Assembly (NCBI RefSeq): GCF_900102485.1 | Contig: NZ_FNBX01000008.1 | Coordinates: 56,685-120,684, forward strand | DNA: 64,000 bases | Direction of reading: 5' to 3' | Source of the DNA: Desulfovibrio legallii | GTDB taxonomy: Bacteria > Desulfobacterota > Desulfovibrionia > Desulfovibrionales > Desulfovibrionaceae | Part shown: one piece after another, positions 52,959 to 61,515 of the stretch | How the letters are laid out: each line of letters starts with the position of its first letter | How positions within the stretch are numbered: the first letter of the stretch is position 1 | Position numbers and translations under genes: made by a program | Notes under the pieces: model-generated | Databases searched by the model: none | Told to the model about the DNA's origin: nothing | Seen by the model: only the letters and a program-made list of their open reading frames with translations

Positions 52959-55900
52959 TTAGTCGTCAGAGTTGGAAAGCTGCGCTATCTGCGATTCCAG
53001 TTGGTCCTGCATGCTGCTGTATTCGCTGAGCAATGTTTCAAGATTGGCAAAATAGGTTTTCTGCCGCGATTCCCAGAGCTCAAGCCTGTCTTGTTCCTTG
53101 GAAATTTTATCGTCAATATTTTCCATAATGGTTTTGTAGTTGGCCTGCAAAACCATCAGCGCGCCGTTCTGGGATTTAAGGTACACGGCGTCGGCGATTT
53201 GCGAATCTGTGGCGTTGGTGCCGACGCTCACGTCGTTGTAGGTCAGCTCGCTTTTGAGGAAGCTGTTGACCGTGGGGATCAGCCCTTCCTTGATGCGGAT
53301 CTGGCCCGAGTGCGTGCCCTCGCTCAGGTCGTCAATACTCAGGGAAAGGCCGCGCGCGTCGCCGCTGGCCACGCTGTAGTAGTAGCCGGGCTGGCTGGTG
53401 TCGCGGGTGGCTTCCACGCCGCCCACATAGACGTGTTCGATATTGCCCTCCGCGTCCACGGAGTAGCTGACGTCGTAAGTGCCGCCCTGCGTAATGCCGG
53501 AAACGTGGCTGTTGTAGCGGAAGGATGAGGACGTGCTGGCCCCGGTGCCGCTGGAGCAGAAAAAATCCACCACAGCTTCCAGGTTGTTGTTGATCATGTC
53601 CTCATAATTTTCCTGGTCCATCTGCTGGATGGCCGCAATGCTGGCATCGGGCGCAATGACCAGCAGGCCGTAGGTGTCGCTGTTCTCATCGGTATCGGTT
53701 TTGATGCCCATGTTGGCCAGGTTGGCCAGTACGTCGCCGGAGAGCAGGTCAGAGGCGCTGGTGCGGCTTTGAAAGCCTGGGGGAGCGCTGCCCAGCAGGG
53801 AGGAAAAACGCGAGGAGAAAAGCTGCACGCCGTAGTTGCCCTGCAGCAGGCCGCCCTTTTCAGACGTAAGCTGCGAGGCGCTGTAGTTGTCGTTGCCGAT
53901 GTCGTCCGGATCGTTGGAGGTGGTCTCTTTGTCGGCGTCGTAGGCAGTATAGCTCTGCACAGTGTAGATAATGGAATTTACCGCGTCCAGGAAGGTCTGG
54001 ATGGATTCCTCCACCGAGGCGATGTCCGTGCTCACGCTGATCTGGGCCGTGCCCGTGCTCTGGATGCTGAAGACCACGCCTTCAAGAACGTCGCTTACGC
54101 TGTTGCTGGAGGACTCCATCTCTATGGGCCAGTTGTCCACGGTATAGCGGGCATTGGCGGCGCGCTGGATATTCCAGACCGAGGAAGACGCCACCTGCCC
54201 GCTGACGCCGGGGCCGCTGACGCTCTGGACGTTGCTGATCTGCAGGTAGTATGCGCCGGTGGCGTCCGTGCCGTCCCATTCGTTGCCGTCCGCATCAACC
54301 AGTTTGGCCGTGGAGCCCGTGCCTTCCAGAGCTTCAGAAAATTTTTCGTAGATGTCTTTGATGCTGGAACCGCTGGCAATGCCATCCACGGTCACCTGCT
54401 CGCCGCCGTTGAGGGTGATGGTGTAGTTCAGCGCCGGCTGCTCGTCGTCTATGGCCTCCGTGCCGACAAACGTGCCGGCCAGCTGCGTGTTGGCCTCGGT
54501 TTTGACGGAAATGCCGTCCATGCCGCCGCCCGAACCGGTGCTGAGGTAAAAGTTCGTCACGCCGTCCAGGGTCACCACCGTATTGCCGTCGCTGTCCGTA
54601 GACTGCGTGCCGCCCAGCTGCGCCAGCAGATCGCTGTACTTCGCCGTATTGGCGATGCTCAACGTCTGCGTGCTGCCGTCCTCCTTAACGATAGTGTAAA
54701 CGAAATCGCTGCCGTCAGGATTGTCGCCGCCCAGGGCATCATCCAGCATATCGGCTTTGAAGGTTACCTTGGCGTCGGCCGCGAGGGCGTCGGCATCGTC
54801 CAGGCGTGTGCCCAGCTCGGCGGCCGTCTCCGTATGGGTAATGCCCGCAGCGCTGCTGAAGGCAAGGTCGCTGACGTTGGCGAGGTTCATTTCCCAGCCG
54901 CCGTTGCTGTTGAGGGTCAGCTCCGCGCTGCTGCTGCCCGCGGCCTGGGCGATCTGAAACAAGGCCTCCTTCATGGTCATGTCGGCGGTAAGGGCCACCT
55001 CATGGGTGCTGCTCACCGCGCCGTCGTTGAGCGTAAAGGTAACGGTGGTGTCCGTGCCCAGCGTGGCATTGAGGTTGGAGCCGACGCCCAGGGTGGTGCT
55101 GCCGGGCGTGCGCGAGGACTGCTCTTCGGTATTGCGGCGGTAAACGGCCTTAACGTCCGCAAGCTGCAATGCGCCGTTCTCGTCCAGGCTGGCCACGCTG
55201 CGCCCGGTTTGGGCGTTGATCTGGTTGACCAGATCCGTATTGGTTTTGTCGCCGCTGATGGTGACCGTAAACCAGTTGCCGTCCTCCATAAGCAGGTCGT
55301 AGGCGTACTGATTGGGGTCCGTGACGCTTGCGTCCAGGGACAGCAGACTGTTGGTCTGCCAGGTGGAGGTGGCGCCGGCGGAAGTCATGCCCACCAGGCT
55401 GGAATCGCTGACGATCAGATCATTGTCTTCGCCCGTGCTTTCGCCCGCCATCTGGAAGACATAGCCGGAGCCGGTCTGCACCAGGCTGACCTTGACGCCG
55501 GGGTTCTCGGCATCGTTGTTGATGAGGTTGACAAAAGACTCCAGCGTGGTTTTGGGCGCGATTTCCAGGGTGCGGGTGGTGCCCGCATAGGTATAGGAAA
55601 ATTCCTGCGTTGTGCCCGTATCGTTGATAATGTCCGTTTTGGAGTCATAGACGTGCATATTGGCCCAGATGGCGTTGCTGGCCATCTGGCTGACAGTAAT
55701 GTTGTGCTGCACGTCTTGCGCCGCAGCGCTGGCCACGGCGGTGACGACGTTTTCGTTGCTGCTGGTGACGTTTTTGCTGACGAAGTTGTTCTTGTTGGCC
55801 AGGTCGGCAAGCACGCTCTGGGCGGTCTGAACCTGGGAGATGATTTCGCCGAAGGCTTCGTAGCGCAGGTTCCAGTCGTCCTTCCAGGCCTCCAGACGGT

Positions 55901-56009
55901 TAAGCTGGGTGGATTCGACTTCTTTGAGCTTGGCGAGAACCTCGTCAAAATCGGTGTCCATGCCGCTCAGGCCGGATATGGAATTGGAGCCGGATATGCT
56001 GATGGCCAT
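52959..56009 (-). CDS. fliD: Flagellar filament capping protein FliD
   Basis: A 1016-residue FliD that caps the filament tip and folds exported flagellin. The N-terminal FliD_N domain (about 12-115) has GLSGMDTDFDEVLAKLKEVE and NRLEAWKDDWNLRYEAFGEI, and the C-terminal FliD_C domain ends in a coiled-coil (KISKEQDRLELWESRQKTYF, about 960-1016). The middle, about 500 residues longer than in typical cap proteins, is Ser/Thr/Asp/Gly-rich like flagellin surface domains. The ATG at 56009 has GAGG five bases upstream. A sigma28-like promoter lies about 130 bp upstream. Confidence 0.94.
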   Translation of the reverse strand: MAISISGSNSISGLSGMDTDFDEVLAKLKEVESTQLNRLEAWKDDWNLRYEAFGEIISQVQTAQSVLADLANKNNFVSKNVTSSNENVVTAVASAAAQDVQHNITVSQMASNAIWANMHVYDSKTDIINDTGTTQEFSYTYAGTTRTLEIAPKTTLESFVNLINNDAENPGVKVSLVQTGSGYVFQMAGESTGEDNDLIVSDSSLVGMTSAGATSTWQTNSLLSLDASVTDPNQYAYDLLMEDGNWFTVTISGDKTNTDLVNQINAQTGRSVASLDENGALQLADVKAVYRRNTEEQSSRTPGSTTLGVGSNLNATLGTDTTVTFTLNDGAVSSTHEVALTADMTMKEALFQIAQAAGSSSAELTLNSNGGWEMNLANVSDLAFSSAAGITHTETAAELGTRLDDADALAADAKVTFKADMLDDALGGDNPDGSDFVYTIVKEDGSTQTLSIANTAKYSDLLAQLGGTQSTDSDGNTVVTLDGVTNFYLSTGSGGGMDGISVKTEANTQLAGTFVGTEAIDDEQPALNYTITLNGGEQVTVDGIASGSSIKDIYEKFSEALEGTGSTAKLVDADGNEWDGTDATGAYYLQISNVQSVSGPGVSGQVASSSVWNIQRAANARYTVDNWPIEMESSSNSVSDVLEGVVFSIQSTGTAQISVSTDIASVEESIQTFLDAVNSIIYTVQSYTAYDADKETTSNDPDDIGNDNYSASQLTSEKGGLLQGNYGVQLFSSRFSSLLGSAPPGFQSRTSASDLLSGDVLANLANMGIKTDTDENSDTYGLLVIAPDASIAAIQQMDQENYEDMINNNLEAVVDFFCSSGTGASTSSSFRYNSHVSGITQGGTYDVSYSVDAEGNIEHVYVGGVEATRDTSQPGYYYSVASGDARGLSLSIDDLSEGTHSGQIRIKEGLIPTVNSFLKSELTYNDVSVGTNATDSQIADAVYLKSQNGALMVLQANYKTIMENIDDKISKEQDRLELWESRQKTYFANLETLLSEYSSMQDQLESQIAQLSNSDD

Positions 56010-56138
56010 AGGCGCCTCGCAACGTGGTGTGCCGCGGCGGATGCGGAAAACGCGCCGCGGTTTGCCAAACAGATGCAAAAACCATGCTCATGAAAAACGG
56101 AAGTTTTTTCCCGCCGCGCGGCCTTGCCGCTATAAGTA

Positions 56139-56165
56139 TTTTCGGCGGCGGGCGGCGGGAGTTTA
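56139..56165 (-). promoter_or_regulatory. Sigma28-like promoter of fliD-fliS
   Basis: On the minus strand TAAA (56165-56162), 15 bases, then GCCGAAAA (56146-56139): 11 of 12 positions of TAAA-N15-GCCGATAA with exact spacing. Capping and chaperone genes are normally class 3, sigma28-controlled. Confidence 0.65.
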
Positions 56166-56198
56166 GGGGCGCGCGCCCTTGTGGGCGGAGTTTTTATA

Positions 56199-56213
56199 GT
56201 TATTCTTAATAAC
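56199..56213. promoter_or_regulatory. AT-rich palindrome upstream of the candidate selenoprotein gene
   Basis: GTTATT-CTT-AATAAC is a perfect 6-bp inverted repeat in the only AT-rich patch of this spacer, 51 bp upstream of the small gene. It could be an operator or overlap its promoter; no regulator can be named. Confidence 0.35.
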
Positions 56214-56263
56214 AGACTGGCGAAAAGGGCCGCAAGCCCGCGGCCGCAGTCTGCGGAGGAAAG

Positions 56264-56458
56264 ATGTGGGATTTGCTGGTCCTGATAGGCGTTTTCGGCG
56301 GCGTAGCGGCCTTTTACATTCTGGCCTTGCGCAAGGGCTGGCTGCGGGTAGACCGCATGAGCTGCGGCTGAGTGCCTTTTGACAAGCAGCGTGCCCTGCT
56401 TGAGGAAGAAGAACGGCGGAAGCGGCGGCAGAAAGAGGCCTCAGGCGACAAGCCGTAA
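56264..56458 (+). CDS. Small membrane selenoprotein candidate (in-frame UGA at codon 36)
   Basis: Translated through one in-frame TGA (56369-56371) this is a 64-residue protein: one membrane helix (LLVLIGVFGGVAAFYILAL, residues 4-22), a short basic loop, the motif MSCG-Sec-VPFDKQ, and a charged helix (LLEEEERRKRRQKEA). GGAGGA sits three bases before the ATG. After the TGA a perfect 7-bp stem (CAAGCAG, loop CGTGCC, CTGCTTG) puts its apical loop 19-24 bases downstream with a G in position 2, as bacterial SECIS elements require. If Sec is inserted, the Cys34/Sec36 pair could be a redox or metal site. A nonsense-mutated gene is the alternative. Confidence 0.7.
56383..56402 (+). promoter_or_regulatory. 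Putative bacterial SECIS hairpin
   Basis: CAAGCAG (56383-56389) pairs perfectly with CTGCTTG (56396-56402) around a six-base loop CGTGCC. Distance from the in-frame UGA and the loop G fit the SelB-binding rule known for bacterial selenoprotein mRNAs. Confidence 0.65.
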
Positions 56459-56504
56459 CCTGCGCCTGGCTGTGCCCCAGGCGCGCCCTGTGGCGTTACC
56501 GGAG

Positions 56505-56580
56505 AAGAAAAAAGTTTTTTGAAGGATGGGGGGCGTGGGGGGAAGGGAACTTTTGTACACAAAAGTTCCCTTCCCCCCAC
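56505..56580. repeat. Family A intergenic repeat, perfect 22-bp hairpin
   Basis: Flank AAAAAAGTTTTTTGAAGGAT then GGGGGGC, then arms 56535-56556 and 56559-56580 (GTGGGGGGAAGGGAACTTTTGT and exact complement, loop AC). Orientation is opposite to the copy at 8389. It lies between two convergent genes and may act as a bidirectional block. Confidence 0.9.
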
Positions 56581-56624
56581 TTATCTTCCCTCCGCCTTCC
56601 CCCCGTCTGCTTCTCGCCCCCCAA

Positions 56625-57329
56625 TCACTTTCCTCCGTCGCAGGCGGCCACGATGGCGCGGGCGTCCATGTCGGGGTGCAGGGGCAGCAGGGCCAGGCGC
56701 TGAAAGTCTTCGGGCTTGTCCACGTCCAGTTTCAGGTCCGGGCGTTGCAGCCAGGGTTCCTGGGGGTTGAAGGTGCCGAGGCGGTAGTTGGCGGCAGTAT
56801 CCCACAGGTAGTTCAGGCAGTGTTCGCGCTGGGAGGGCTGGCGGGCCTTGGCGTCCAGTTCGTCCAGCAGGTCGCGGGAGAGGATCTCCGCCCCCAGGCC
56901 GTCGGGCCAGAGGTTGTTGCGCGGAATGTGGTTATAGGCGTAGTCCCAGGGGCCTGCGCGGTAGAAGTCCACCAGGCGGTCCACGGCCTCGCCCCAGATG
57001 AGGGGGTTATCCGCGCAGACGCGCACCACCAGACCGGCGTCGGCCTGGCGGGCAGCGAGGCAGAAGCGGGCCAGCACATCCTGCTCCGGTCCGGCCAGGC
57101 AGGGCACCCCCCGGCGCTGCAGGTGCTCCAGCAGGACGCGGTCCAGGGGGGTATCGGGCACGGCCACCACCAGACCGTCCAGGCGGGCGGCGCGCTGCAG
57201 GCGGCGGACAACCCAATCAATAAGGGGCAGGTCGCGCAGGCAGAGCAGAGATTTGAGGGGCAGGCGGCTGGAGCCCAGCCGGGCCTGGACAATGGCGACG
57301 ACCTTGCCGTGGGGGCGGTTGGCGGACAT
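56625..57329 (-). CDS. SpsF-like cytidylyltransferase
   Basis: A 234-residue protein of the SpsF/NeuA-like cytidylyltransferase superfamily. The nucleotide-binding start VVAIVQARLGSSRLPLKSLL (about 10-29) matches the SpsF motif, and VVRVCADNPLIWGEAVDRLV (about 100-119) carries the metal-binding Asp. SpsF proteins activate acidic or amino sugars as CMP conjugates for surface glycans, but individual substrates are poorly known. It begins 3 bp after the upstream fusion gene ends, so the two are one transcript, in a cluster with kdnA- and kdnB-like genes. Confidence 0.87.
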   Translation of the reverse strand: MSANRPHGKVVAIVQARLGSSRLPLKSLLCLRDLPLIDWVVRRLQRAARLDGLVVAVPDTPLDRVLLEHLQRRGVPCLAGPEQDVLARFCLAARQADAGLVVRVCADNPLIWGEAVDRLVDFYRAGPWDYAYNHIPRNNLWPDGLGAEILSRDLLDELDAKARQPSQREHCLNYLWDTAANYRLGTFNPQEPWLQRPDLKLDVDKPEDFQRLALLPLHPDMDARAIVAACDGGK

Positions 57330-57332
57330 GGC

Positions 57333-59015
57333 CTAACCTCTGGGTTGGGGTGCTGGGGCGGGCGCGGCGGCGGGGGCTTCGGCCAAAAGATCGAGCATCA
57401 GGCGCACCACGCGGGCTTTGTTGGCGGTGAAGTCCAGGGCGTTCTGCCGGTTCCAGAAGCGTTGCCGCCGGGGCGCTTTGAGCATGGCCAGAAAAACGTT
57501 GCGGATTTTGGCGTCGCTGACGCGGTCCATAAGGCCCAGGAAGGCGAAGCCGTTGCGCGGGCGAGCGAAGGTGTGGCGGGCCTCGCGCTCATGGTGGGCC
57601 AGGACCATGCCGGGCACGCACATGTGGGCCAGCTCGTAAACCGTGCGCCCGGCGGAGCAGATGGCCAGATCCGCGCCTTCCATCATGCGGCTCATGACGT
57701 TGGTGGCCCAGGTGAATTCCACCAGGGGATTGGCAAGGGCGGCCAGGTGGGCTTCCATAGCCTCTTTGTGGGCGTAGCCCGGCCCGGCCACCAGGCGGAT
57801 GGTGATGCCGTAGGCCCGGCAGATGGGTTCAATGACATCCAGCACCCGGCGGGAGCAATCGTTCTGGTCCGTGCCGCCGAAGGTGATGAGCACGGTTTTG
57901 ACTTGCGGGCGGAAGGGATTGCGCGCGGCGGCCAGAAATTCGTCCCGCAGGCAGAAGTAGGCGGGCCCGCAGCGCAGGCCTTGCGCGCCGGGCTGGTCCT
58001 CGTAGAGGGCGTTGACCACCAGGCGGGCCCAGCCCGCGCCGGGGCCTTCATCCTCAAAGTTGACGCAGCGCGCGCCCGCGGTTGTAAGCCGGGCCATATA
58101 GGCCGTGGTGGTGTTGAGGATATCGTTAACCACCAGGTCGGGGCACAGGCGCAGCACGGTTTCGGCCAGCTCTTCCGGCCCCTGGCGGACGATTTTGTAG
58201 TCGCGGCGGGCGATGTTTTCCACGGCCAGTTCGCTTTCACGGGTGCAGACAAAGGTGATTTTGTGGCTGGTGATCTCGTGCGCCAGCATAAGGGCGCGAA
58301 AAACATGCCCCATGCCGATGGCGGGCCAGCCCGCCACCACAAAGACCACATGCCGCCGCTGCAGCAGGCGCTCGCAGATCCACCAGTCCTGGTAGCCCTG
58401 GATTTCAATGCCCCGGTCGTTGAGGAAGTAGGGCACGATTCTCCCCTGCCCGTAGCGCAGGGGGGCCTGCGCCGCGCCCTCGCGCAGGGGGGCCAGGCGC
58501 AGGACGATCAGGGCGCGGCTTTCCACCACCAGGGTCTGCTCGCCCTTGCGGTCCGCATCTTCGCTGAGCAGGCTTTCCAGCCCTTCGCCGCGCACGTTCC
58601 AGAGGCGCTGGCGCACCGCCTTGACCGTAACCAGGCTGTCCGCCCCGCTCCGGCAGTATTTTTTCCAGGCGTCCTCCACATCCACCCAGGTGATCAAAGG
58701 GCAGGAGGCCCGCAGAATAATGGCGTGTTCGTAGCTTGCGGCCAGCTCTTCCAGCAGGCCGCGCATCTCAGCCACGATGTTCAGGCTGGTGAAGCGCAGG
58801 TCTTTGTTCCAGCGAAAGCCCACGCCCGCGCGCTCGCAGATGAGGGAAATTTCCTGGCTGTCGGTAAGCACGACAATGTCCGCGCCGGGCAGCACGCCGC
58901 GCGCCGTATTGATGGCCCGCTCCACCAGGGTGACGCCTGCCAGCTTCTTGACCAGCTGATCGGGGATGACGGCGTTCTTTTTGATGGCCGGGATGACGAT
59001 GCAGCGTTCTTTCAC
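57333..59015 (-). CDS. Cytidylyltransferase / PseG-like fusion protein
   Basis: A 560-residue fusion. Residues about 4-225 resemble CMP-sugar synthetases (PseF/NeuA/KdsB superfamily): CIVIPAIKKNAVIPDQLVKK, then ADIVVLTDSQEISLICERAG and HAIILRASCPLITWVDVEDA. The usual GG-S-K-x-I-P-x-K-N signature is eroded, so catalysis is uncertain. Residues about 230-550 resemble the PseG glycosyltransferase-B fold: VFVVAGWPAIGMGHVFRALM, then VLITFGGTDQNDCSRRVLDV and LAICSAGRTVYELAHM. PseG cleaves UDP from a 2,4-diacetamido sugar in pseudaminic acid synthesis. The GTG at 59015 is preferred (AGG six bases upstream); a TTG at 59030 lacks a site. Confidence 0.85.
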   Translation of the reverse strand: MKERCIVIPAIKKNAVIPDQLVKKLAGVTLVERAINTARGVLPGADIVVLTDSQEISLICERAGVGFRWNKDLRFTSLNIVAEMRGLLEELAASYEHAIILRASCPLITWVDVEDAWKKYCRSGADSLVTVKAVRQRLWNVRGEGLESLLSEDADRKGEQTLVVESRALIVLRLAPLREGAAQAPLRYGQGRIVPYFLNDRGIEIQGYQDWWICERLLQRRHVVFVVAGWPAIGMGHVFRALMLAHEITSHKITFVCTRESELAVENIARRDYKIVRQGPEELAETVLRLCPDLVVNDILNTTTAYMARLTTAGARCVNFEDEGPGAGWARLVVNALYEDQPGAQGLRCGPAYFCLRDEFLAAARNPFRPQVKTVLITFGGTDQNDCSRRVLDVIEPICRAYGITIRLVAGPGYAHKEAMEAHLAALANPLVEFTWATNVMSRMMEGADLAICSAGRTVYELAHMCVPGMVLAHHEREARHTFARPRNGFAFLGLMDRVSDAKIRNVFLAMLKAPRRQRFWNRQNALDFTANKARVVRLMLDLLAEAPAAAPAPAPQPRG

Positions 59016-59095
59016 AGGGGACCTGCCCAAAGGGGGGGACGACGCGGCGGCGCGAAGGCCTGGCCTTCGCGCCGCGCGCCCGCAAAGCTGCCCAA

Positions 59096-60283
59096 TCAGC
59101 GCAGCGCGGCGAGAACCTCGCGGCTGGCCGTCAGCATATAGTTGAAGTCCTCCTCCGACATCCAGTGCTGGAAGGGGAAGGAGACCATACTGTCAAAAAA
59201 GGCGTCGGCATTGGGGCAATGGGCCGTGCCCAGGCCCTGACGCCGGTAGTAGTCGTAGCGGTCCAGGGGGATATACTGCACCACGCACTTGACGCCTTTA
59301 TCCTCAAACATGGCGCGGATAAAGCGATCGCGCCGCTCCGGCCCCGCAGTCATGCGGGCGGCCAGCAGGTGGTAGTTATGCCGCTGGGTGGCCACGCGGT
59401 GGAATTCCAGCTCGGGGAAGTCCGCCAGGCCGTCGATAAAGCGCAGGGCCCGGGCGCGCTTTTCGTCGTTGATCTGGTCAATGCGCTCCAGCAGCTTGGC
59501 CCCCAGGGCGCATTCCACTTCGCCCAGGCAATAGTTGCTGGGCTGGAGCATGCGGCCTTCCAGCATGGGCATATCCACATTGCCCATGGCGGGCTTCCAG
59601 TAGTCGGGGCGCTCAAAATCGTAGGCGCAATGGCCGTTATGGCGCAAGGCGGGCACCAGGGCCGCCAGCCTGGGGTCGCGCACATAGAGCATGCCGCCTT
59701 CGCCCAGGGTGGTGAGGTTCTTGTGCGAGTGGAAGGAGAACACGGCCATATCCCCGAAGCTGCCGGCCTTCCGGCCGCCCACCTCCGTGCCGATGGCCTG
59801 GGCCGCATCCTCAATGAGGATCAGCCCGCGCTCCTGGCACAGGGCGGCTATCTCCGGCATATCCGCCACATAGCCATAGAGGTGCACCACCACCACGGCC
59901 TTGGTGCGGGGGGTGAGCGCTTTTTCAATGCTCGCGGCCGTAACCACGCGGGTGTGCAGATCCACGTCCGCCCAGGCCAGGCGCGCGCCCTTCTTGACGT
60001 AAGGGTAGGCCGAGGCCGTAAAGGTGTGCGAGGGCATGACCACTTCATCGCCCGGATTGAAGCAGCAGAGCTGGGCCGACATTTCCAGGGCGGCGCAGCC
60101 GTTCATGGTGGTGAAGCAGCTGCCTTGCTCCACGCCCTGATAAGCGGCGAATTTGCTTTCAAAGGCGCGCATGTACGCCCCCTGAGTCAGGGGATCGGCA
60201 TGGCGCATGGCCTCCGCCACCACGGCGATTTCCTCTTCCGTGTAGCGGATGGCGCGGCCGCTGAAATTGATTCTGAGATCCAT
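59096..60283 (-). CDS. kdnA: DegT-family sugar aminotransferase, KdnA-like (Kdo8N synthesis)
   Basis: A 395-residue DegT/DnrJ/EryC1/StrS aminotransferase. VVVVHLYGYVADMPEIAALC (about 135), IEDAAQAIGTEV with the PLP-binding Asp, and FSFHSHKNLTTLGEGGMLYV with the Schiff-base Lys (about 193) are intact. The general layout, including HNGHCAYDFERPDYWKPAMG and QPSNYCLGEVECALGAK, resembles KdnA, which aminates 8-oxo-Kdo to Kdo8N in Shewanella. The KdnB-like gene lies 98 bp upstream on the same strand, the pair needed for that pathway. The match is from memory, so another 8- or 4-amino sugar remains possible. Confidence 0.82.
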   Translation of the reverse strand: MDLRINFSGRAIRYTEEEIAVVAEAMRHADPLTQGAYMRAFESKFAAYQGVEQGSCFTTMNGCAALEMSAQLCCFNPGDEVVMPSHTFTASAYPYVKKGARLAWADVDLHTRVVTAASIEKALTPRTKAVVVVHLYGYVADMPEIAALCQERGLILIEDAAQAIGTEVGGRKAGSFGDMAVFSFHSHKNLTTLGEGGMLYVRDPRLAALVPALRHNGHCAYDFERPDYWKPAMGNVDMPMLEGRMLQPSNYCLGEVECALGAKLLERIDQINDEKRARALRFIDGLADFPELEFHRVATQRHNYHLLAARMTAGPERRDRFIRAMFEDKGVKCVVQYIPLDRYDYYRRQGLGTAHCPNADAFFDSMVSFPFQHWMSEEDFNYMLTASREVLAALR

Positions 60284-60381
60284 GGGGTGCTCCTTGCCGG
60301 ATTATGCCGGGCGCGCGCAGCCCGCCGCCGCCCGAAAGGCGCGGGAAGGCCGCAGGAACCCGCCGCAGCAACAATGCGCCG

Positions 60382-61461
60382 TTACATGCGCTTGAAGCGG
60401 GCCGTGACGTTCTCCTTGGTGAGGATCTTCTTGAAATCCGGCCCCAGGCGGTTGGTCAGGGGCTTTTCGTGCACAATGCTGGCCGCGTACAGGGCGTCGA
60501 ACTGGGCCTCCGTAAGCCCGTTGCAGATGCCCTTGGGCAGGTCAATGCCCTGGCGCTCCATCATGGTCATGAAGGCTTTGTATTCCTGCGGATAAATGTC
60601 TTCCAGCACGCTCAGGGCATGGCAGTTGGCCACGCCGTGGTGCATGTGCAGCACCATGCTGAGCCCGGCGGAAAGGGGATGCACCACGCCCACGAATCCG
60701 GCGGCCATGCCGCCCATGAAGGAGGCGATCATGAGCTTTTCGCGGTTTTCGTCGCTCATCATGTCCGCCGAAAGGAAGACCTGCTTGCAAAGGTCAATGG
60801 CCTTCTCCGCCAGAGAATCCACCACCACGTTGCGGTAGGAGCCGGTGATGCTCTCAAAGCAGTGCATGTAGGTATCGATGCCCGTATAGAAGAACTGGTT
60901 GCGGGGCACGCTGGCCGTCAGATCCGGGTCCAGCAGCACCTGGTCGAACATGGTGTAGTCGCTGTTCATGCCCAGCTTGATGTTCCTGGCCTCGTTGCAG
61001 ACAATGCCCGTGCGCGAAGTTTCGGAGCCTGTGCCCGAAAGCGTGGGCACCGCAATTTTGTACGGCGCGGGGTTCTTGACCAGCTCCCAGCCCTGGTAGT
61101 CCTCCGCCTTGCCGGGGTTGGTCAGCAGATTGCCCACGCACTTGCAGGTATCCATAGTGCAGCCGCCGCCGAAAGCCAGCATGGCGCAGGGCGCGGCCCC
61201 TTTGAGAAAATCCTTCACCTGCGCGGCATAGGCGTCCACGCCTTCGGTGGTAGGCTCCTCGCTGCTGTCCACATAGACGAACTTGTCGCCGCTTTCTGCC
61301 GGCAGGCGGGAGGCCAGATCCCTGCCCTCAAAATAGTGGTCCAGAAAAAACACCGCAGGCCCGGCCTGCGCCTTGCGCCGCGCGGCCAGCAGATCCCCCA
61401 GCTGGGCCAGGGAACCCTTGCCGATCATATAATAACCCACATTCTTTGCATTGCGGTACAT
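60382..61461 (-). CDS. kdnB: Iron-type alcohol dehydrogenase, KdnB-like (Kdo 8-oxidase)
   Basis: A 359-residue group III, metal-dependent alcohol dehydrogenase. The dinucleotide/phosphate loop is LAFGGGCTMDTCKCVGNLLT (about 93-112), followed by VPTLSGTGSETSRTGIV (about 138-154) with the STGT-type motif. Metal ligands are expected at Asp (GIDTYMHCFES), HPLSAGLSMVLHMHHG and nearby His residues, all present. The closeness to Shewanella KdnB, which oxidises C8 of Kdo, is by family memory; the co-located kdnA-like gene supports it. Downstream genes supply CMP activation. It follows a family A repeat and a presumed separate promoter region. Confidence 0.8.
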   Translation of the reverse strand: MYRNAKNVGYYMIGKGSLAQLGDLLAARRKAQAGPAVFFLDHYFEGRDLASRLPAESGDKFVYVDSSEEPTTEGVDAYAAQVKDFLKGAAPCAMLAFGGGCTMDTCKCVGNLLTNPGKAEDYQGWELVKNPAPYKIAVPTLSGTGSETSRTGIVCNEARNIKLGMNSDYTMFDQVLLDPDLTASVPRNQFFYTGIDTYMHCFESITGSYRNVVVDSLAEKAIDLCKQVFLSADMMSDENREKLMIASFMGGMAAGFVGVVHPLSAGLSMVLHMHHGVANCHALSVLEDIYPQEYKAFMTMMERQGIDLPKGICNGLTEAQFDALYAASIVHEKPLTNRLGPDFKKILTKENVTARFKRM

Positions 61462-61515
61462 GGCCGTATGTCCTCCTTGCGAGGGATTGCGCAGGGGAGC
61501 CTGCGCGGAATATTT

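Noticed and set aside
56264..56371. 35-codon gene ending at the TGA, with no selenocysteine
   Set aside because: Possible, but the in-frame coding-like continuation and the correctly placed hairpin make read-through as selenocysteine the better model; the alternative is stated in the feature.
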